Source of the DNA: Rugosimonospora acidiphila
Lineage (GTDB): Bacteria; Actinomycetota; Actinomycetes; Mycobacteriales; Micromonosporaceae
Reading direction: 5' to 3'
DNA: 64,000 nt
Assembly: GCF_039543385.1 (NCBI RefSeq)
Contig: NZ_BAABJQ010000001.1
Coordinates: forward strand, 372,001 to 436,000
Positions 1 to 8,501 of this stretch are shown piece by piece (position 1 is the first letter of the stretch; every line of letters begins with the position of its first letter). The notes under the pieces were generated by a model, which saw only the letters and a program-made list of their open reading frames with translations, ran no database searches and was not told the origin of the DNA. The position numbers and the translations under genes are program-made.

Positions 1-1041
1 GCTGTGGTGCTGGTCACCGGCGTGGCCCGATATCTCGGCGCCCAGGTTGCCGCTCGGCTCGCCGCCGATCCCCGGATCGGGCGGGTCATCGGGCTGGACA
101 GCGAGGAGCCGCCGGCCGAGTCGGCCATCCTGCTCGCCGGCGGTGTCGAGTTCGTCGCGGCGGACATCACCACGACCGAGCCCGCGAAGATCATTGCTTC
201 CGAGCGGGTGGAGGCGGTGGTTCACCTCGCCGTGGCCGGTGACCGGCGTGCCGGTGGCCGGCCTGCGATGAAAGAGCAGAACGTCATCGGCACGATGCAG
301 TTGCTCGCCGCCTGCCAGCAGGCCCCGCACCTGCGCAAGATCGTGATCCGGTCGTCCACGGCGGCGTACGGGGCGTCCTTCCGCGATCCGGCGGTGTTCA
401 CCGAGGACACCGAGCCGCGAGAGGTGCCCCGGGGCGGGTTCGCCCGCGACGTGCTCGACATCGAGGGCTACGTGCGCGGCTTCCTGCGCCGGCGCAGCGA
501 CGTGGCGGCCACGGTGCTGCGCTTCGCGCCGTTCATCGGCCGGCGGGCGAACACCAGTCTGACCCGGTATTTCGCGCTCCCGCTGGTGCCCACCGTGCTC
601 GGCCGGGACCCCCGGCTGCAGTTCATCCACGTGGACGACGCGCTGGAGGTGCTGCACCGCTCGGTGGTCGAGGACCACCCGGGCACCTTCAACGTGGCGG
701 GCGCCGGCGTGATCACGCTCTCCCAGGCGGTACGCCGGGCGAACCGGGTAGCCATTCCGGTGACGGAGCAGGGGCTGTCCGCCGCGGCCGGGATGGCCCG
801 CTCCGGCGTCAAGTTCAGCCTCGATCAGCTGGACCTGTTCGTGCACGGCCGGGTGGTGGACACCAGCCGGCTGATCCGGGAGTACGGGTACACGCCGCTG
901 TCCACGTCCGACGCGTTCGCCGACTTCCTGCGGGGTACCGGGGCGGGCGGCATCGTCCCCGAGGACGCCATCGGCGCCGCGGAGCGGACCATCCTCGGTG
1001 GGATCCGCGCGGCACGGGCCGCCCTGCGGGGCGCGTCATGA
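1..1041 (+). CDS. NAD-dependent epimerase/dehydratase (5' end at window edge)
   Basis: Extended short-chain dehydrogenase family protein. The N-terminal beta strand and glycine motif VTGVARYLGAQVAARL fit a Rossmann NAD(P) site, and SSTAAYG is the usual Ser/Tyr region, although the downstream YxxxK is not obvious. The frame is open to the first base, so the true start may lie just upstream; GTG at 4 is the first start inside the window. The stop overlaps the next gene as ATGA, so the two are translationally coupled. Substrate unknown. In actinobacteria this epimerase commonly sits beside the same acyltransferase and HAD phosphatase, suggesting envelope lipid or glycan work; that role is inference. 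Confidence 0.8.
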   Translation, partial: AVVLVTGVARYLGAQVAARLAADPRIGRVIGLDSEEPPAESAILLAGGVEFVAADITTTEPAKIIASERVEAVVHLAVAGDRRAGGRPAMKEQNVIGTMQLLAACQQAPHLRKIVIRSSTAAYGASFRDPAVFTEDTEPREVPRGGFARDVLDIEGYVRGFLRRRSDVAATVLRFAPFIGRRANTSLTRYFALPLVPTVLGRDPRLQFIHVDDALEVLHRSVVEDHPGTFNVAGAGVITLSQAVRRANRVAIPVTEQGLSAAAGMARSGVKFSLDQLDLFVHGRVVDTSRLIREYGYTPLSTSDAFADFLRGTGAGGIVPEDAIGAAERTILGGIRAARAALRGAS

Positions 1042-2039
1042 CCGATTTCGAGAACCGCCTCGCCGGCCCGTACCCGAACGGAGCCGGCCACCTCACGCCC
1101 GCGGCCCCGCCGGGCGGCCGCGCCCCGCGTGCCTTCAGGGCCGCCGCTCCGGCCCCGGTCCCGGCCCTGCCGGAGCACGCGCCCGCGCCGGACCGGGAGA
1201 CGCCCGACGTCTGGGACGGGCGGGTCGCCGGCGCTCTGGCGTTTCTGCGGCGCCGGCTCACGGGTGCGTACGAGGTCGACGAGTTCGGGTTCGACCAGGA
1301 ACTGACCGACGGCGTGTTCTTCCCGCTGCTGCGGCTGTTCTACCGCGAGTGGTTCCGGGTCGACGTCGAGGGGATCGAAAATCTGCCGACCTCCGGGCCG
1401 GCCCTGGTGGTGGCGAACCACTCGGGCGTGGTCCCGATGGACGCGCTGATGCTCTCGGTGGCGGTGCACGACGAGCCCCCGGGCGGCCGGCACCTCCGGC
1501 TGCTCGGCGCCGACCTGGTGTTCCGGATGCCGTTCCTGTCGGAGCTTGCCCGCAAGCATGGCAGCACGCTGGCCTGCAACCCGGACGCCGAGCGGCTGCT
1601 TTCGGCCGGTGAGCTGGTCGGCGTGTTTCCGGAGGGCTTCAAGGGCGTCGGCAAGCCGTACCGCGACCGGTACAAGCTCCAGCGCTTCGGCCGGGGCGGG
1701 TTCGTCTCGGCCGCGCTGCGCACCGGTACCCCGATCGTCCCGGTGAGCATCGTCGGCGCCGAGGAGATCTACCCGATGATCGGCGAGATCAAGCCGATGG
1801 CCCGGCTGCTCGGGTGGCCGTACTTCCCGGTCACGCCGACGTTCCCCTGGCTCGGGCCGCTCGGCTTGGTGCCGCTGCCGTCCAAGTGGCTGATCAGCTT
1901 CGGCACCCCGATCGAGACCGCCGGCCGCGCAGAGCAGGCGGACGATCCCGCGGTCGTGTTCAACCTCGCCGACCAGGTTCGGGAGACCATCCAGCAGACC
2001 CTGTACGGGCTGCTGGAGCGGCGCGATCGGGACGCCTAG
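1038..2039 (+). CDS. Lysophospholipid acyltransferase family protein (PlsC-like)
   Basis: Likely transfers an acyl chain to a lysophospholipid or similar acceptor at the membrane. The family's first block appears as NHSGVVPMD (about residues 125-133), a variant of the usual HX4D with wider spacing. The second block is FPEGFKGVGK (about 196-205), matching the FPEG substrate-binding motif. The first 60 residues are Pro/Ala-rich and probably disordered. Length is 333 aa. It starts inside the stop of the epimerase gene (ATGA). It faces the HAD phosphatase on the other strand, with only 12 bp between the two stop codons. Confidence 0.85.
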   Translation: MTDFENRLAGPYPNGAGHLTPAAPPGGRAPRAFRAAAPAPVPALPEHAPAPDRETPDVWDGRVAGALAFLRRRLTGAYEVDEFGFDQELTDGVFFPLLRLFYREWFRVDVEGIENLPTSGPALVVANHSGVVPMDALMLSVAVHDEPPGGRHLRLLGADLVFRMPFLSELARKHGSTLACNPDAERLLSAGELVGVFPEGFKGVGKPYRDRYKLQRFGRGGFVSAALRTGTPIVPVSIVGAEEIYPMIGEIKPMARLLGWPYFPVTPTFPWLGPLGLVPLPSKWLISFGTPIETAGRAEQADDPAVVFNLADQVRETIQQTLYGLLERRDRDA

Positions 2040-2051
2040 GACCTCGCCCGG

Positions 2052-2909
2052 CTAGCCGCTGTGGCCCTGCCGGCGCCGGATGGCGGCCGTGGCCAGGACC
2101 GCTCCGATGACCATGCCGGTACCGAGGGCGGACGGTACGGCGATCCGCGCGGCCTTGCGCCCGGTCCGGAAGTCTCGGATCTCCCAGTTACGCTGCCGTG
2201 CCTCCCGGCGCAGCGTGGCGTCCGGGTTGACCGCCACCGCGTGCCCGACCAGCGACAGCATCGGGAGATCGTTGGCGGAGTCGCTGTAGGCGGTGCAACG
2301 GCGCAGGTCCAGCCCCTCGTCGCCGGCCAGCGCGGCGATGGCCTCGGCCTTGGCGGGGCCGTGCAGCAGGTCACCGACCAGCCGGCCGGTATACCGGCCC
2401 TGGTCGACCTCGGCGACGGTGCCGAGCGCCCCGGTCAGCCCCAGCCGGTCGGCCATCACCTGGCCGAGCTCGATCGGCGCGGCGGTGACCAGCCACACCC
2501 GCTGCCCGGCGTCGAGGTGCAGCTGGGCCAGGGCGCGGGTGCCCGACCAGATCCGTTCGGCCATCAACTCGTCGAAGATCTCCTCGGAGAGCCGGCGCAG
2601 TTCGCCGACGGGCCAGCCCTTGACGAACGCGAGGGCGGCCTGCTTGGCGTGCGACATGTCGCCGTTGTGCTCCCGGGCGAGCAGCCGGAACCTGAGCTGA
2701 CTCCAGGCAAAACGGGCTAGATCGGCTGTAGTGAAGTATTTACGGGCGGCCAAGCCCCGGGCCAGCCAGTAGACCGAGGCGCCCTGCATCATCGTGTTGT
2801 CGATGTCGAAGAAGGCGGCGGCGGACGAGTCGGCGGGCATGGTGAGGGCCTCCTCGAGTTCGGCCGCCGCCCAGCCCGCGAGCACCTCGTGCCGTGGTGT
2901 GCCGGACAC
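2052..2909 (-). CDS. HAD-IB family hydrolase (phosphatase)
   Basis: Haloacid dehalogenase superfamily, SerB/CicA-like subfamily IB, 285 aa. Motif I is FFDIDNTMM (nucleophile Asp, about residues 35-42), motif II lies in WLVTAAP, and motif IV is YSDSANDLPML. A hydrophobic C-terminal segment (ALGTGMVIGAVLATAAI) suggests membrane association. The GTG start at 2909 has GGGAAGGGAG six bases upstream. It is convergent with the acyltransferase gene, a pairing common in actinobacteria, where it may dephosphorylate a lipid or lipid precursor (inference). Substrate not identifiable from sequence. Confidence 0.85.
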   Translation of the reverse strand: MSGTPRHEVLAGWAAAELEEALTMPADSSAAAFFDIDNTMMQGASVYWLARGLAARKYFTTADLARFAWSQLRFRLLAREHNGDMSHAKQAALAFVKGWPVGELRRLSEEIFDELMAERIWSGTRALAQLHLDAGQRVWLVTAAPIELGQVMADRLGLTGALGTVAEVDQGRYTGRLVGDLLHGPAKAEAIAALAGDEGLDLRRCTAYSDSANDLPMLSLVGHAVAVNPDATLRREARQRNWEIRDFRTGRKAARIAVPSALGTGMVIGAVLATAAIRRRQGHSG

Positions 2910-3266
2910 GCTGCTCCCTTCCCGCGATGAGGTATCGACCCCTGCGAGGGTATCCGTCCCGGACAGGAATCAGATCCCGGTGACGCTGAGAGTCCCCAAA
3001 GAACGTCGCCATGGGTTTGCCGCAACCTCGCCGGGACCTGAACAAAGCCCGCCGGAAAACGGGCAGTTCCGCCCGCTGGGGAGCGTTCGAGGGCCCCGGT
3101 GACCGGGGCGGACGGGCCGGGCGCGGCGATCGGCCGGCCGATGGGCCCACGATGACCGGCCGACCCGAGGCAGTTACCGAGGGTCACCAATCCATCAGGG
3201 CCCGGCCGCGAGCGCGGGCGGGCCCTGATGTGAGTCGGCGATCGGAGCCGAAGAGCGATTGGAGAC
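2910..3266. other. Intergenic region between rsbN and HAD gene
   Basis: No convincing gene. It holds a perfect 14-bp palindrome (ATCGGCCGGCCGAT, 3129-3142) of unknown role and the rsbN terminator hairpin. The HAD promoter must lie here; a GATACC hexamer shortly upstream of the HAD start is the best -10 candidate. Confidence 0.5.
3193..3230 (-). terminator. Hairpin terminator after bldN-rsbN
   Basis: A perfect 12-bp inverted repeat, CATCAGGGCCCG with CGGGCCCTGATG, separated by 14 bases. It lies 36 bases beyond the rsbN stop. There is no clear U-tract, as is usual in high-GC actinobacteria. Confidence 0.65.
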
Positions 3267-4217
3267 CTAGTGGCCGGACGCGGCGGGGCCCGTCTGGCCG
3301 GCGCGGGACGCGCCCGGGCACGGCGGCGGCTTGGGGCCCAGCGTGTCGGAGGCCGTGCCGTTCAGCCCGCAGGACAGCGACGCCCGCAGGGCCGCCGACC
3401 GCTCGCCGATCTGGTCCAGCAGCCGCAGCGACTGCGCCGCGCGGGTCCGCGCCAGACCCGTCAGGCCGGTGACCAGGCGCACCACCTCCGGCCGCTGCGT
3501 CGAGACGAAGTCGTCGATCAGGCTGAGCGCGGTCGGGTTGTGCTGGTTCAGCGCCATCGCGGTGAGCAGCCGGACCCCCTGGGTGGTCTCGGCGTCCATG
3601 TCACCGAGCGCCGCCTCCAGGCGGTTCGGGTCGTCGCGCACCGCCGTGGCCTCCATGCCCCGGTTGCGGGCGAAGCCCAGGTATGCCTGGCCCCTGTCGA
3701 TGTCCGAGCCGGTCAGGGCGAGCTGAGCGTTCTCGGTGGACCGCTTGACCCCGTACAGCGGGTCGCCGGGCATCGCGTCGCCACTGGCCATGGACATGCC
3801 GGACAGGGCGAGCGTGCCGGCGGCGATGCCGATGATGATGGCGCCGCGGGTGCGCTTGCTGCCCACCACCGGGCGCTTCTTCCCCCGCACCGGGGTACCG
3901 GTCGCGCCACCCTGTGCGGAGGCGCTGCGGTACACCTCCCCGACGAGCTGGCGGCGCTGGTCCTTGCCGGCGGTGAGGCCGATGCCCTCCCGCTCCGCGG
4001 TGGCCACCAGCATGGCTCGCAGGCTGGTGCGGAAGTCCTGGTCCGGCGTCTCTTCCTTGGCCGGCTCCCGGGCTGATAGCAACCGGCCCAGCGCCACGGG
4101 GTCGGCGAGTTCATCGTCGATCGCGGTGCGGCTGTGCCGGCGACTTCTGCCGTCGGACTGGTCAAGGAGCTGGGCGAATCGTTCGGCGCGACGGTGGTCG
4201 AAAAACCCGGCAGCCAT
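3267..4217 (-). CDS. rsbN: Anti-sigma factor RsbN-like (DUF5667 domain)
   Basis: Membrane-anchored anti-sigma factor predicted to hold the adjacent BldN-type sigma factor. The N-terminal cytoplasmic part (FDHRRAERFAQLLDQ, then a DFRTSLRAMLVATAER stretch) resembles the anti-sigma domain of Streptomyces RsbN. One membrane segment follows (AIIIGIAAGTLALSGMSMA). Outside it comes the DUF5667 signature GDAMPGDPLYGVKRSTENA. ATG 4217 is preferred because GGAGG lies 8 bases upstream; GTG 4226 is an in-frame alternative. It is 106 bp downstream of bldN and co-directional. Assignment rests on family signature plus neighbourhood. Confidence 0.8.
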   Translation of the reverse strand: MAAGFFDHRRAERFAQLLDQSDGRSRRHSRTAIDDELADPVALGRLLSAREPAKEETPDQDFRTSLRAMLVATAEREGIGLTAGKDQRRQLVGEVYRSASAQGGATGTPVRGKKRPVVGSKRTRGAIIIGIAAGTLALSGMSMASGDAMPGDPLYGVKRSTENAQLALTGSDIDRGQAYLGFARNRGMEATAVRDDPNRLEAALGDMDAETTQGVRLLTAMALNQHNPTALSLIDDFVSTQRPEVVRLVTGLTGLARTRAAQSLRLLDQIGERSAALRASLSCGLNGTASDTLGPKPPPCPGASRAGQTGPAASGH

Positions 4218-4323
4218 CACCCGCACCTCCTCCCCCTGGTGCCGCCGGTAGCGGCCCGGACGGCTGGCATCCGTTTCAACGCGCGAGTCGCGCTATCAGT
4301 TACGGGTGCCCCTCCGGCACTCG

Positions 4324-5409
4324 TCACGCCTGGAAACCGTCTGGGAGGAGGCGGGCCAGCGCGCGTACCGCACGGTACTGCAACGCCTTGATCGCGCCCT
4401 CGTTCTTGCCCATGGCCTGCGCCGTCTCGGCGACCGAGAACCCCTGCAGGAAGCGCAGCACTATGCATTCCTGCTGCTCGGGGTTGAGCTGCTTCACGGC
4501 GGTGAGCAGGGCGACGTTGGTGATGTGGTCGACGACCGCGGACTCCGGGCTGCCCTCCGGGCCGCGATCCTCGCGGTCGGCGTCCAGCACGTCGCCGGTG
4601 GTGACCTCCAGCCGGTACCGGCCGGACTTGAAGTGGTCGGCCACCAGGTTGCGGGCGATGGTCACCAGCCAGGCGCCGAGGTCGCGGCCCTGCCAGGTGA
4701 AGCTGCCGATGCGCTTGAGGGCGCGCAGGAAGGTGTCCGAGGTCAGGTCCTCGGCCAACTGCCGGTTGCCGACCCGGAAGTAGATGAACCGGAAGACCGT
4801 GTCCACGTACCGGTCGTAGATCAGCCCGAACGCCTCCGCCTCGCCGGCCTGAGCCCGCTCGACCAGCGTCCACACGGCCGCGGCCGCGTCCGACGGGTCC
4901 GGGCGGACCGGGAACCCGGGGGGAGCGCCGTCCGGCGGGCCGGTCCGCGTTGGTGGCGGCTCGGTGGCCTGGTTGCCGGAGGCGCCGTCGATCAGACCGG
5001 TGGTGGGGGCGCCCGGCCGCTGCGGCAGGGGCTCGGTGTCGCCGCCCAACTCTGGCGCCTGGACCGGCACCGGGCGGGCCGGAACGGCCAGCCTTCCGCC
5101 GACCGGCTTGGTGTTGCCGCCCGGGATGTGCCTGATCGGGATGTCGTTGACGTGTGGCCGGTTGCGCGTGCGGGAGCTGGTGCCGCCGTCGCCGTGCAGG
5201 ACCGAGCTCAACATCTCGGTCATGCAGTCGCGCAGCACCGAGAGGCCCTCGGTCAGCGCGAGGCGCGCGGCGAGCACCTCTCGGCCGACGGACCCGGTCG
5301 GGCCCGGTCGGGAGGTCGAGGACGTGGGAGAGGGAGACGCGCCCGGGAACGACGCGGCGAGCGGGAAGGACGTGCCGGTGCCCGCACCAGCCAACTCGTA
5401 ACGGGTCAC
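4324..5409 (-). CDS. bldN: Developmental ECF sigma factor BldN
   Basis: ECF sigma factor matching Streptomyces BldN, which drives aerial development genes (chaplins and rodlins there). Region 2 begins near residue 180 (LVERAQAGEAEAFGLIYDRY, then AEDLTSDTFLRALKRI). Region 4 is near the C-terminus (QQECIVLRFLQGFSVAETAQ, then GKNEGAIKALQYRAVRALA). The roughly 175-residue Pro/Gly-rich N-terminal extension is long; Streptomyces BldN is made as a pro-protein with a shorter extension (known of the family). GTG 5409 is chosen because GGAGGAGG lies just upstream; a start 12 codons earlier is possible. rsbN follows. Confidence 0.85.
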   Translation of the reverse strand: MTRYELAGAGTGTSFPLAASFPGASPSPTSSTSRPGPTGSVGREVLAARLALTEGLSVLRDCMTEMLSSVLHGDGGTSSRTRNRPHVNDIPIRHIPGGNTKPVGGRLAVPARPVPVQAPELGGDTEPLPQRPGAPTTGLIDGASGNQATEPPPTRTGPPDGAPPGFPVRPDPSDAAAAVWTLVERAQAGEAEAFGLIYDRYVDTVFRFIYFRVGNRQLAEDLTSDTFLRALKRIGSFTWQGRDLGAWLVTIARNLVADHFKSGRYRLEVTTGDVLDADREDRGPEGSPESAVVDHITNVALLTAVKQLNPEQQECIVLRFLQGFSVAETAQAMGKNEGAIKALQYRAVRALARLLPDGFQA

Positions 5410-5617
5410 CACACCTCCTCCGCCGGCCCGTGCGCCAGCGCCCACGGGGCGAGAGCCGGAGCGCTATGCGAAATCCGACTCCTGCCCACGAGGTGGTGGT
5501 GCGGTGCTTTAACGGGCACTGCGGCCTCCTCAGGCAGAGGGGTGTCGACACACGACACATTGGGTGGGCCGACCCCAGAAATAATAGGGCCAACGTCACC
5601 GGTACGTGCGGAGTCCG

Positions 5618-5630
5618 TTACACAGAGGCG
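5618..5630. promoter_or_regulatory. Possible BldD half-box upstream of bldN
   Basis: TTACACAGAGGCG fits the left part of the BldD consensus (TNACNCWGNGTNA) but departs in the last TNA. It lies about 210 bp upstream of the bldN start, and bldN is a known BldD target in Streptomyces. Weak on sequence alone. Confidence 0.3.
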
Positions 5631-5858
5631 AAGTATTTCGAAGACCCTTCGATACCCGTCGCACACGTTGTCCGCCGCTCGGTAATTGACAAGGCTTTGA
5701 TGGGTAGGGCTCGCCGCTTTTCCGCGACACGCTCCCCGCCGATCGGCGTGTCGTGATCAGCGTGTCGCCCGGCGCGTCGCGAACCGCCGGGCGTGTCGAG
5801 CGGAATGGAGACCCTCGGGCCGCGAAAATCGACCCCCGCCACGATCGCCGTCCGGCGC

Positions 5859-5864
5859 TAGGGT
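5859..5864 (+). promoter_or_regulatory. -10 element, leaderless start of acyl-CoA ligase
   Basis: TAGGGT is followed by exactly 6 bases and GTG 5871, with no Shine-Dalgarno. This is the spacing expected when transcription begins at the start codon. No clear -35. Confidence 0.5.
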
Positions 5865-5870
5865 GCCTTC

Positions 5871-7400
5871 GTGCAGGAGCCATCGAACGTTGCCGAGACG
5901 GTTCGCCGGGCCGCGCGAACCACCCCGGGAAGGGCCGCGTTGATCTGGCAGAACCAGGTGGTGACCTGGGCGGATCTCGATCGTCGTATCGATGATCTCG
6001 CTGCCGGGCTGCGCGCGCTCGACCTGCCCGCGAGCGACGGCCACCCGGCCCGGGTGGCGATCGCCCTGCCCAATGCGCCGGGATTCGTGGAGTCCTACTT
6101 CGCCGTGCTGCGCGCCGGCCTGGTAGCGGTGCCGGTCAATCCCGAGCTCACCGGGCGGGAACTGCGCCACGTCCTCGCCGATTCCGGGGCCGCCGTACTG
6201 GTGGGCACGCCGGAGGTGTGCGCCGCCGCCGACCTGATCGCCGACGGTCTGCCGCTGCGTCGGCGGTACCGGCCGGAGGCCGCGCCGACCGGGGGGCGCC
6301 CGCCCGAGCCGGTGAGCCCGGCCGGCGGCGAGGATCTCGCGGTACTGCTCTATACCAGCGGTACCGAGGGCAGCCCGAAGGGCGTCATGCTCTCTCACCG
6401 GGCCCTGCTGGCCAACCACGCTCAGCTCGCCCGGGTCGAGCCCCCGCCGATGGGCGCCGAGGACGTGCTGCTGCTCGCCCTGCCGCTGTTTCACTCGTAC
6501 GGGCTGACCGCCGGGCTCGGCGCCCTGGCCTACCACGGGGCGACCGGGGTGCTGCTGGATCGCTTCGACGCGGCCGAGTCCCTGGGGCTGGTCGCCGCGC
6601 ACCGGGTCACCATCGTGATCGGGGTGCCGGCGATGTTCGCGGCGTGGTCGCGGCTGCCCGATCTCGGCGAGGCGTTCGCGTCGGTGCGGCTGGCGGTCAG
6701 CGGCGCCGACCCGCTGCGCCCGTCGGCCGGCGCCCGGTTTCTCGAGGCGACCGGGCGCCGGGTCTTCGAGGGGTACGGCCTGACCGAGGCCGCGCCGGTG
6801 CTCACCTCGACGCTGGCCGCACCGGAGCCGAAGCCGGGATCCATCGGCCGGGCGATCCCCGGGGTGTCGCTCAAGCTGGTCTCCGCGTCCGGGGAGGCGA
6901 TCGACGTCGCCGACGACGACTTCGACGACGACGCCGCGGGCTCGCCCGGCACCGATCCGGGCGAGATCGTCGCCCGGGGCGCGAACCTGTTCAGCGGGTA
7001 CTGGTCGGACGGACGGGACGGCCCGGCCGCGGACGGCTGGTGGGCCACCGGCGACGTGGCCTACGCCGACGCCGACGGCGATCTGTTCCTGGTCGACCGG
7101 AAGCGGGAGCTGATCGTGGTCAACGGGTTCAACGTGTACCCGTACGAGGTCGAGCAGGTGCTCATGGCGCACCCGGCGGTACGGGAGGCGGCCGTGCTCG
7201 GCATCCCGCACTCGCACGCGGGCCAGTCCGTCAAGGCGTTCGTGGTCACCGTCGCCGAGGTCGGTGCCGACGAGCTGCTGGACCACTGCGCCCGCAGGCT
7301 GGCCAGGTTCAAGTGCCCGTCGGCCATCGAGTTCCTCCCATCGTTGCCACACTCGGCGACCGGCCGGGTGCGCAAGGCTCACCTGCGCGACCAGGGCTAG
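5871..7400 (+). CDS. AMP-dependent acyl-CoA synthetase/ligase
   Basis: Adenylate-forming enzyme that activates a carboxylic acid with ATP and joins it to CoA; substrate not identifiable. The P-loop is LLYTSGTEGSPKGVMLSH (about residues 159-176). GYGLTEAAP (about 301) is the adenine/Mg motif. ATGDVAYADADGDLFLVDRK and the hinge region follow, and the catalytic lysine is in TGRVRKAHL near the C-terminus. Length 509 aa, normal for fatty-acid or aryl-CoA ligases. The GTG start is supported by the leaderless -10 element. A small glutaredoxin-like gene follows 9 bp after its stop. Confidence 0.88.
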   Translation: MQEPSNVAETVRRAARTTPGRAALIWQNQVVTWADLDRRIDDLAAGLRALDLPASDGHPARVAIALPNAPGFVESYFAVLRAGLVAVPVNPELTGRELRHVLADSGAAVLVGTPEVCAAADLIADGLPLRRRYRPEAAPTGGRPPEPVSPAGGEDLAVLLYTSGTEGSPKGVMLSHRALLANHAQLARVEPPPMGAEDVLLLALPLFHSYGLTAGLGALAYHGATGVLLDRFDAAESLGLVAAHRVTIVIGVPAMFAAWSRLPDLGEAFASVRLAVSGADPLRPSAGARFLEATGRRVFEGYGLTEAAPVLTSTLAAPEPKPGSIGRAIPGVSLKLVSASGEAIDVADDDFDDDAAGSPGTDPGEIVARGANLFSGYWSDGRDGPAADGWWATGDVAYADADGDLFLVDRKRELIVVNGFNVYPYEVEQVLMAHPAVREAAVLGIPHSHAGQSVKAFVVTVAEVGADELLDHCARRLARFKCPSAIEFLPSLPHSATGRVRKAHLRDQG

Positions 7401-7403
7401 GTT
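7398..7403 (+). promoter_or_regulatory. -10 element overlapping a stop codon
   Basis: TAGGTT ends 6 bases before GTG 7410. Its first three bases are the TAG stop of the acyl-CoA ligase. The glutaredoxin-like gene may therefore have its own leaderless promoter besides readthrough. Confidence 0.45.
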
Positions 7404-7409
7404 GGTGAC

Positions 7410-7652
7410 GTGACGACGCCCAGACTGACCTTGATCACCCGGCCCGGTTGCCACCTGTGTGACGTGGCAAAGGACGAGCTGGCCCGCATCGCGGCCGACA
7501 CCGGCGAGGACTGGGACGAGCTGGACGTCGAGTCGGACGCCGCGCTGGAGGCGGAGTACGGCGACCGGGTACCGGTGATCATGCTGGACGGCAAGGAGCA
7601 CGGGTACTGGCGGGTCGAGGAGGGCCGCCTCCGCCGCGACCTGGCCGGCTGA
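7410..7652 (+). CDS. Glutaredoxin-like family protein (DUF836)
   Basis: Small thioredoxin-fold protein of 80 aa. A redox-type CxxC motif is near the N-terminus (ITRPGCHLCDVAKDEL), and the cis-proline loop is visible as RVPVIMLDG. It starts with GTG just after the acyl-CoA ligase gene. Members of this family are probably thiol-disulfide proteins of unknown partner. In many actinobacteria a similar gene lies upstream of rex and hemA, which here begin 3 kb downstream. Confidence 0.8.
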   Translation: MTTPRLTLITRPGCHLCDVAKDELARIAADTGEDWDELDVESDAALEAEYGDRVPVIMLDGKEHGYWRVEEGRLRRDLAG

Positions 7653-7746
7653 TCGGTGCGGCGGGCCGATCAATCGTGGGCCGGTCGATGCGGCGAGCCG
7701 GTCGCGGTGGCCGGTTAATCTCGGGCGGCCCGCTGCCGTCCGCGGC

Positions 7747-7752
7747 TAAGGT
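7747..7752 (+). promoter_or_regulatory. -10 element, leaderless start of HAD gene
   Basis: TAAGGT, then 6 bases, then GTG 7759; no ribosome-binding site in between. Confidence 0.5.
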
Positions 7753-7758
7753 TGCCGG

Positions 7759-8400
7759 GTGCCACATCTTGTCTGGGACTGGAACGGAACCCTGCTCGAC
7801 GACCTGACCCTGGTGGTCGCCGCCACCAACGCCTCGCTGGCGGCCTGCGGCGGACCGGCGGTGACCGCGGACGAGCACCGGCGCGACTTCCGCCGGCCGG
7901 TCGCGGACTACTACGGCGGCGTGCTCGGTCGCCCGATCGACGAGGAGGAGTTCGCCCGGCTGGACAAGACGTTCCACCTCGCGTACTCCGACGGCCTCCC
8001 GGGCTGCCCGCTGTCCGCCGGCGCGTTGGACACGCTGCGATCCTGGGCGGGCTCCCAGTCCCTGCTCTCCATGTGGTTCCACGAGGAACTCGTGCCGACC
8101 GTGGAGCGGTACGGGCTGAACACGTACTTCGCCCGGGTCGACGGGCTGCGCGGCGTTCTCGGCGGCGGGTTCAAGGCCCCGCACCTGGCTAACCACCTGC
8201 GGGAACAGGGGTTGAAGGGTGCGGACTGCGTGCTGATCGGCGATTCGGTGGACGACGCGGTGGCCGCCCAGAGCGTGGGCGCCCGCTGCGTGCTCTACTC
8301 CGGTGGCTTCACCGACCGGGCGAGGCTGGTGGCCACCGGGGTGCCCGTGGTCGACACGCTGGCCGAGGCGGCGCTGCTGGCGGCCCGGCCCGCCGCGTAG
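7759..8400 (+). CDS. HAD family hydrolase (phosphoglycolate phosphatase-like)
   Basis: 213-aa HAD phosphatase. Motif I is LVWDWNGTLLDD at the very N-terminus, so the GTG start must be right. Motif II is near SLLSMWF, the lysine motif lies in GGGFKAPHLANHL, and motif IV is VLIGDSVDDAVAAQS. The cap is inserted after motif I (subclass I). The physiological substrate cannot be read from sequence; the family includes phosphoglycolate and nucleotide phosphatases. Confidence 0.83.
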   Translation: MPHLVWDWNGTLLDDLTLVVAATNASLAACGGPAVTADEHRRDFRRPVADYYGGVLGRPIDEEEFARLDKTFHLAYSDGLPGCPLSAGALDTLRSWAGSQSLLSMWFHEELVPTVERYGLNTYFARVDGLRGVLGGGFKAPHLANHLREQGLKGADCVLIGDSVDDAVAAQSVGARCVLYSGGFTDRARLVATGVPVVDTLAEAALLAARPAA

Positions 8401-8418
8401 CCGCCCGCCGGCCTGGCC

Positions 8419-8469
8419 GATCGGCTCGGGCGGGCGACCGGCTCGGGCGGGCGATCGGCTCGGGCGGGC
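8419..8469. repeat. 17-bp tandem repeat, three copies
   Basis: Three near-identical copies of GATCGGCTCGGGCGGGC (the middle copy begins GACC) lie in the gap between the convergent HAD and response-regulator genes. Probably replication slippage; could act in transcription termination. Confidence 0.8.
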
Positions 8470-8501
8470 GAGTGGGGCTCGGGCTCGGACCGCCGGCCGG
8501 G

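Noticed and set aside
815..1559. Minus-strand frames over the epimerase/acyltransferase junction
   Set aside because: Antisense to two overlapping genes with clear family motifs.
5686..5710. TTGACA as -35 of a promoter before the acyl-CoA ligase gene
   Set aside because: No -10 at 16-19 bases; the leaderless TAGGGT at 5859 explains the start better.
5757..7673. 638-codon open frame on the minus strand
   Set aside because: Antisense shadow of the acyl-CoA ligase; low-complexity, no domain, and the plus-strand gene has all its motifs.
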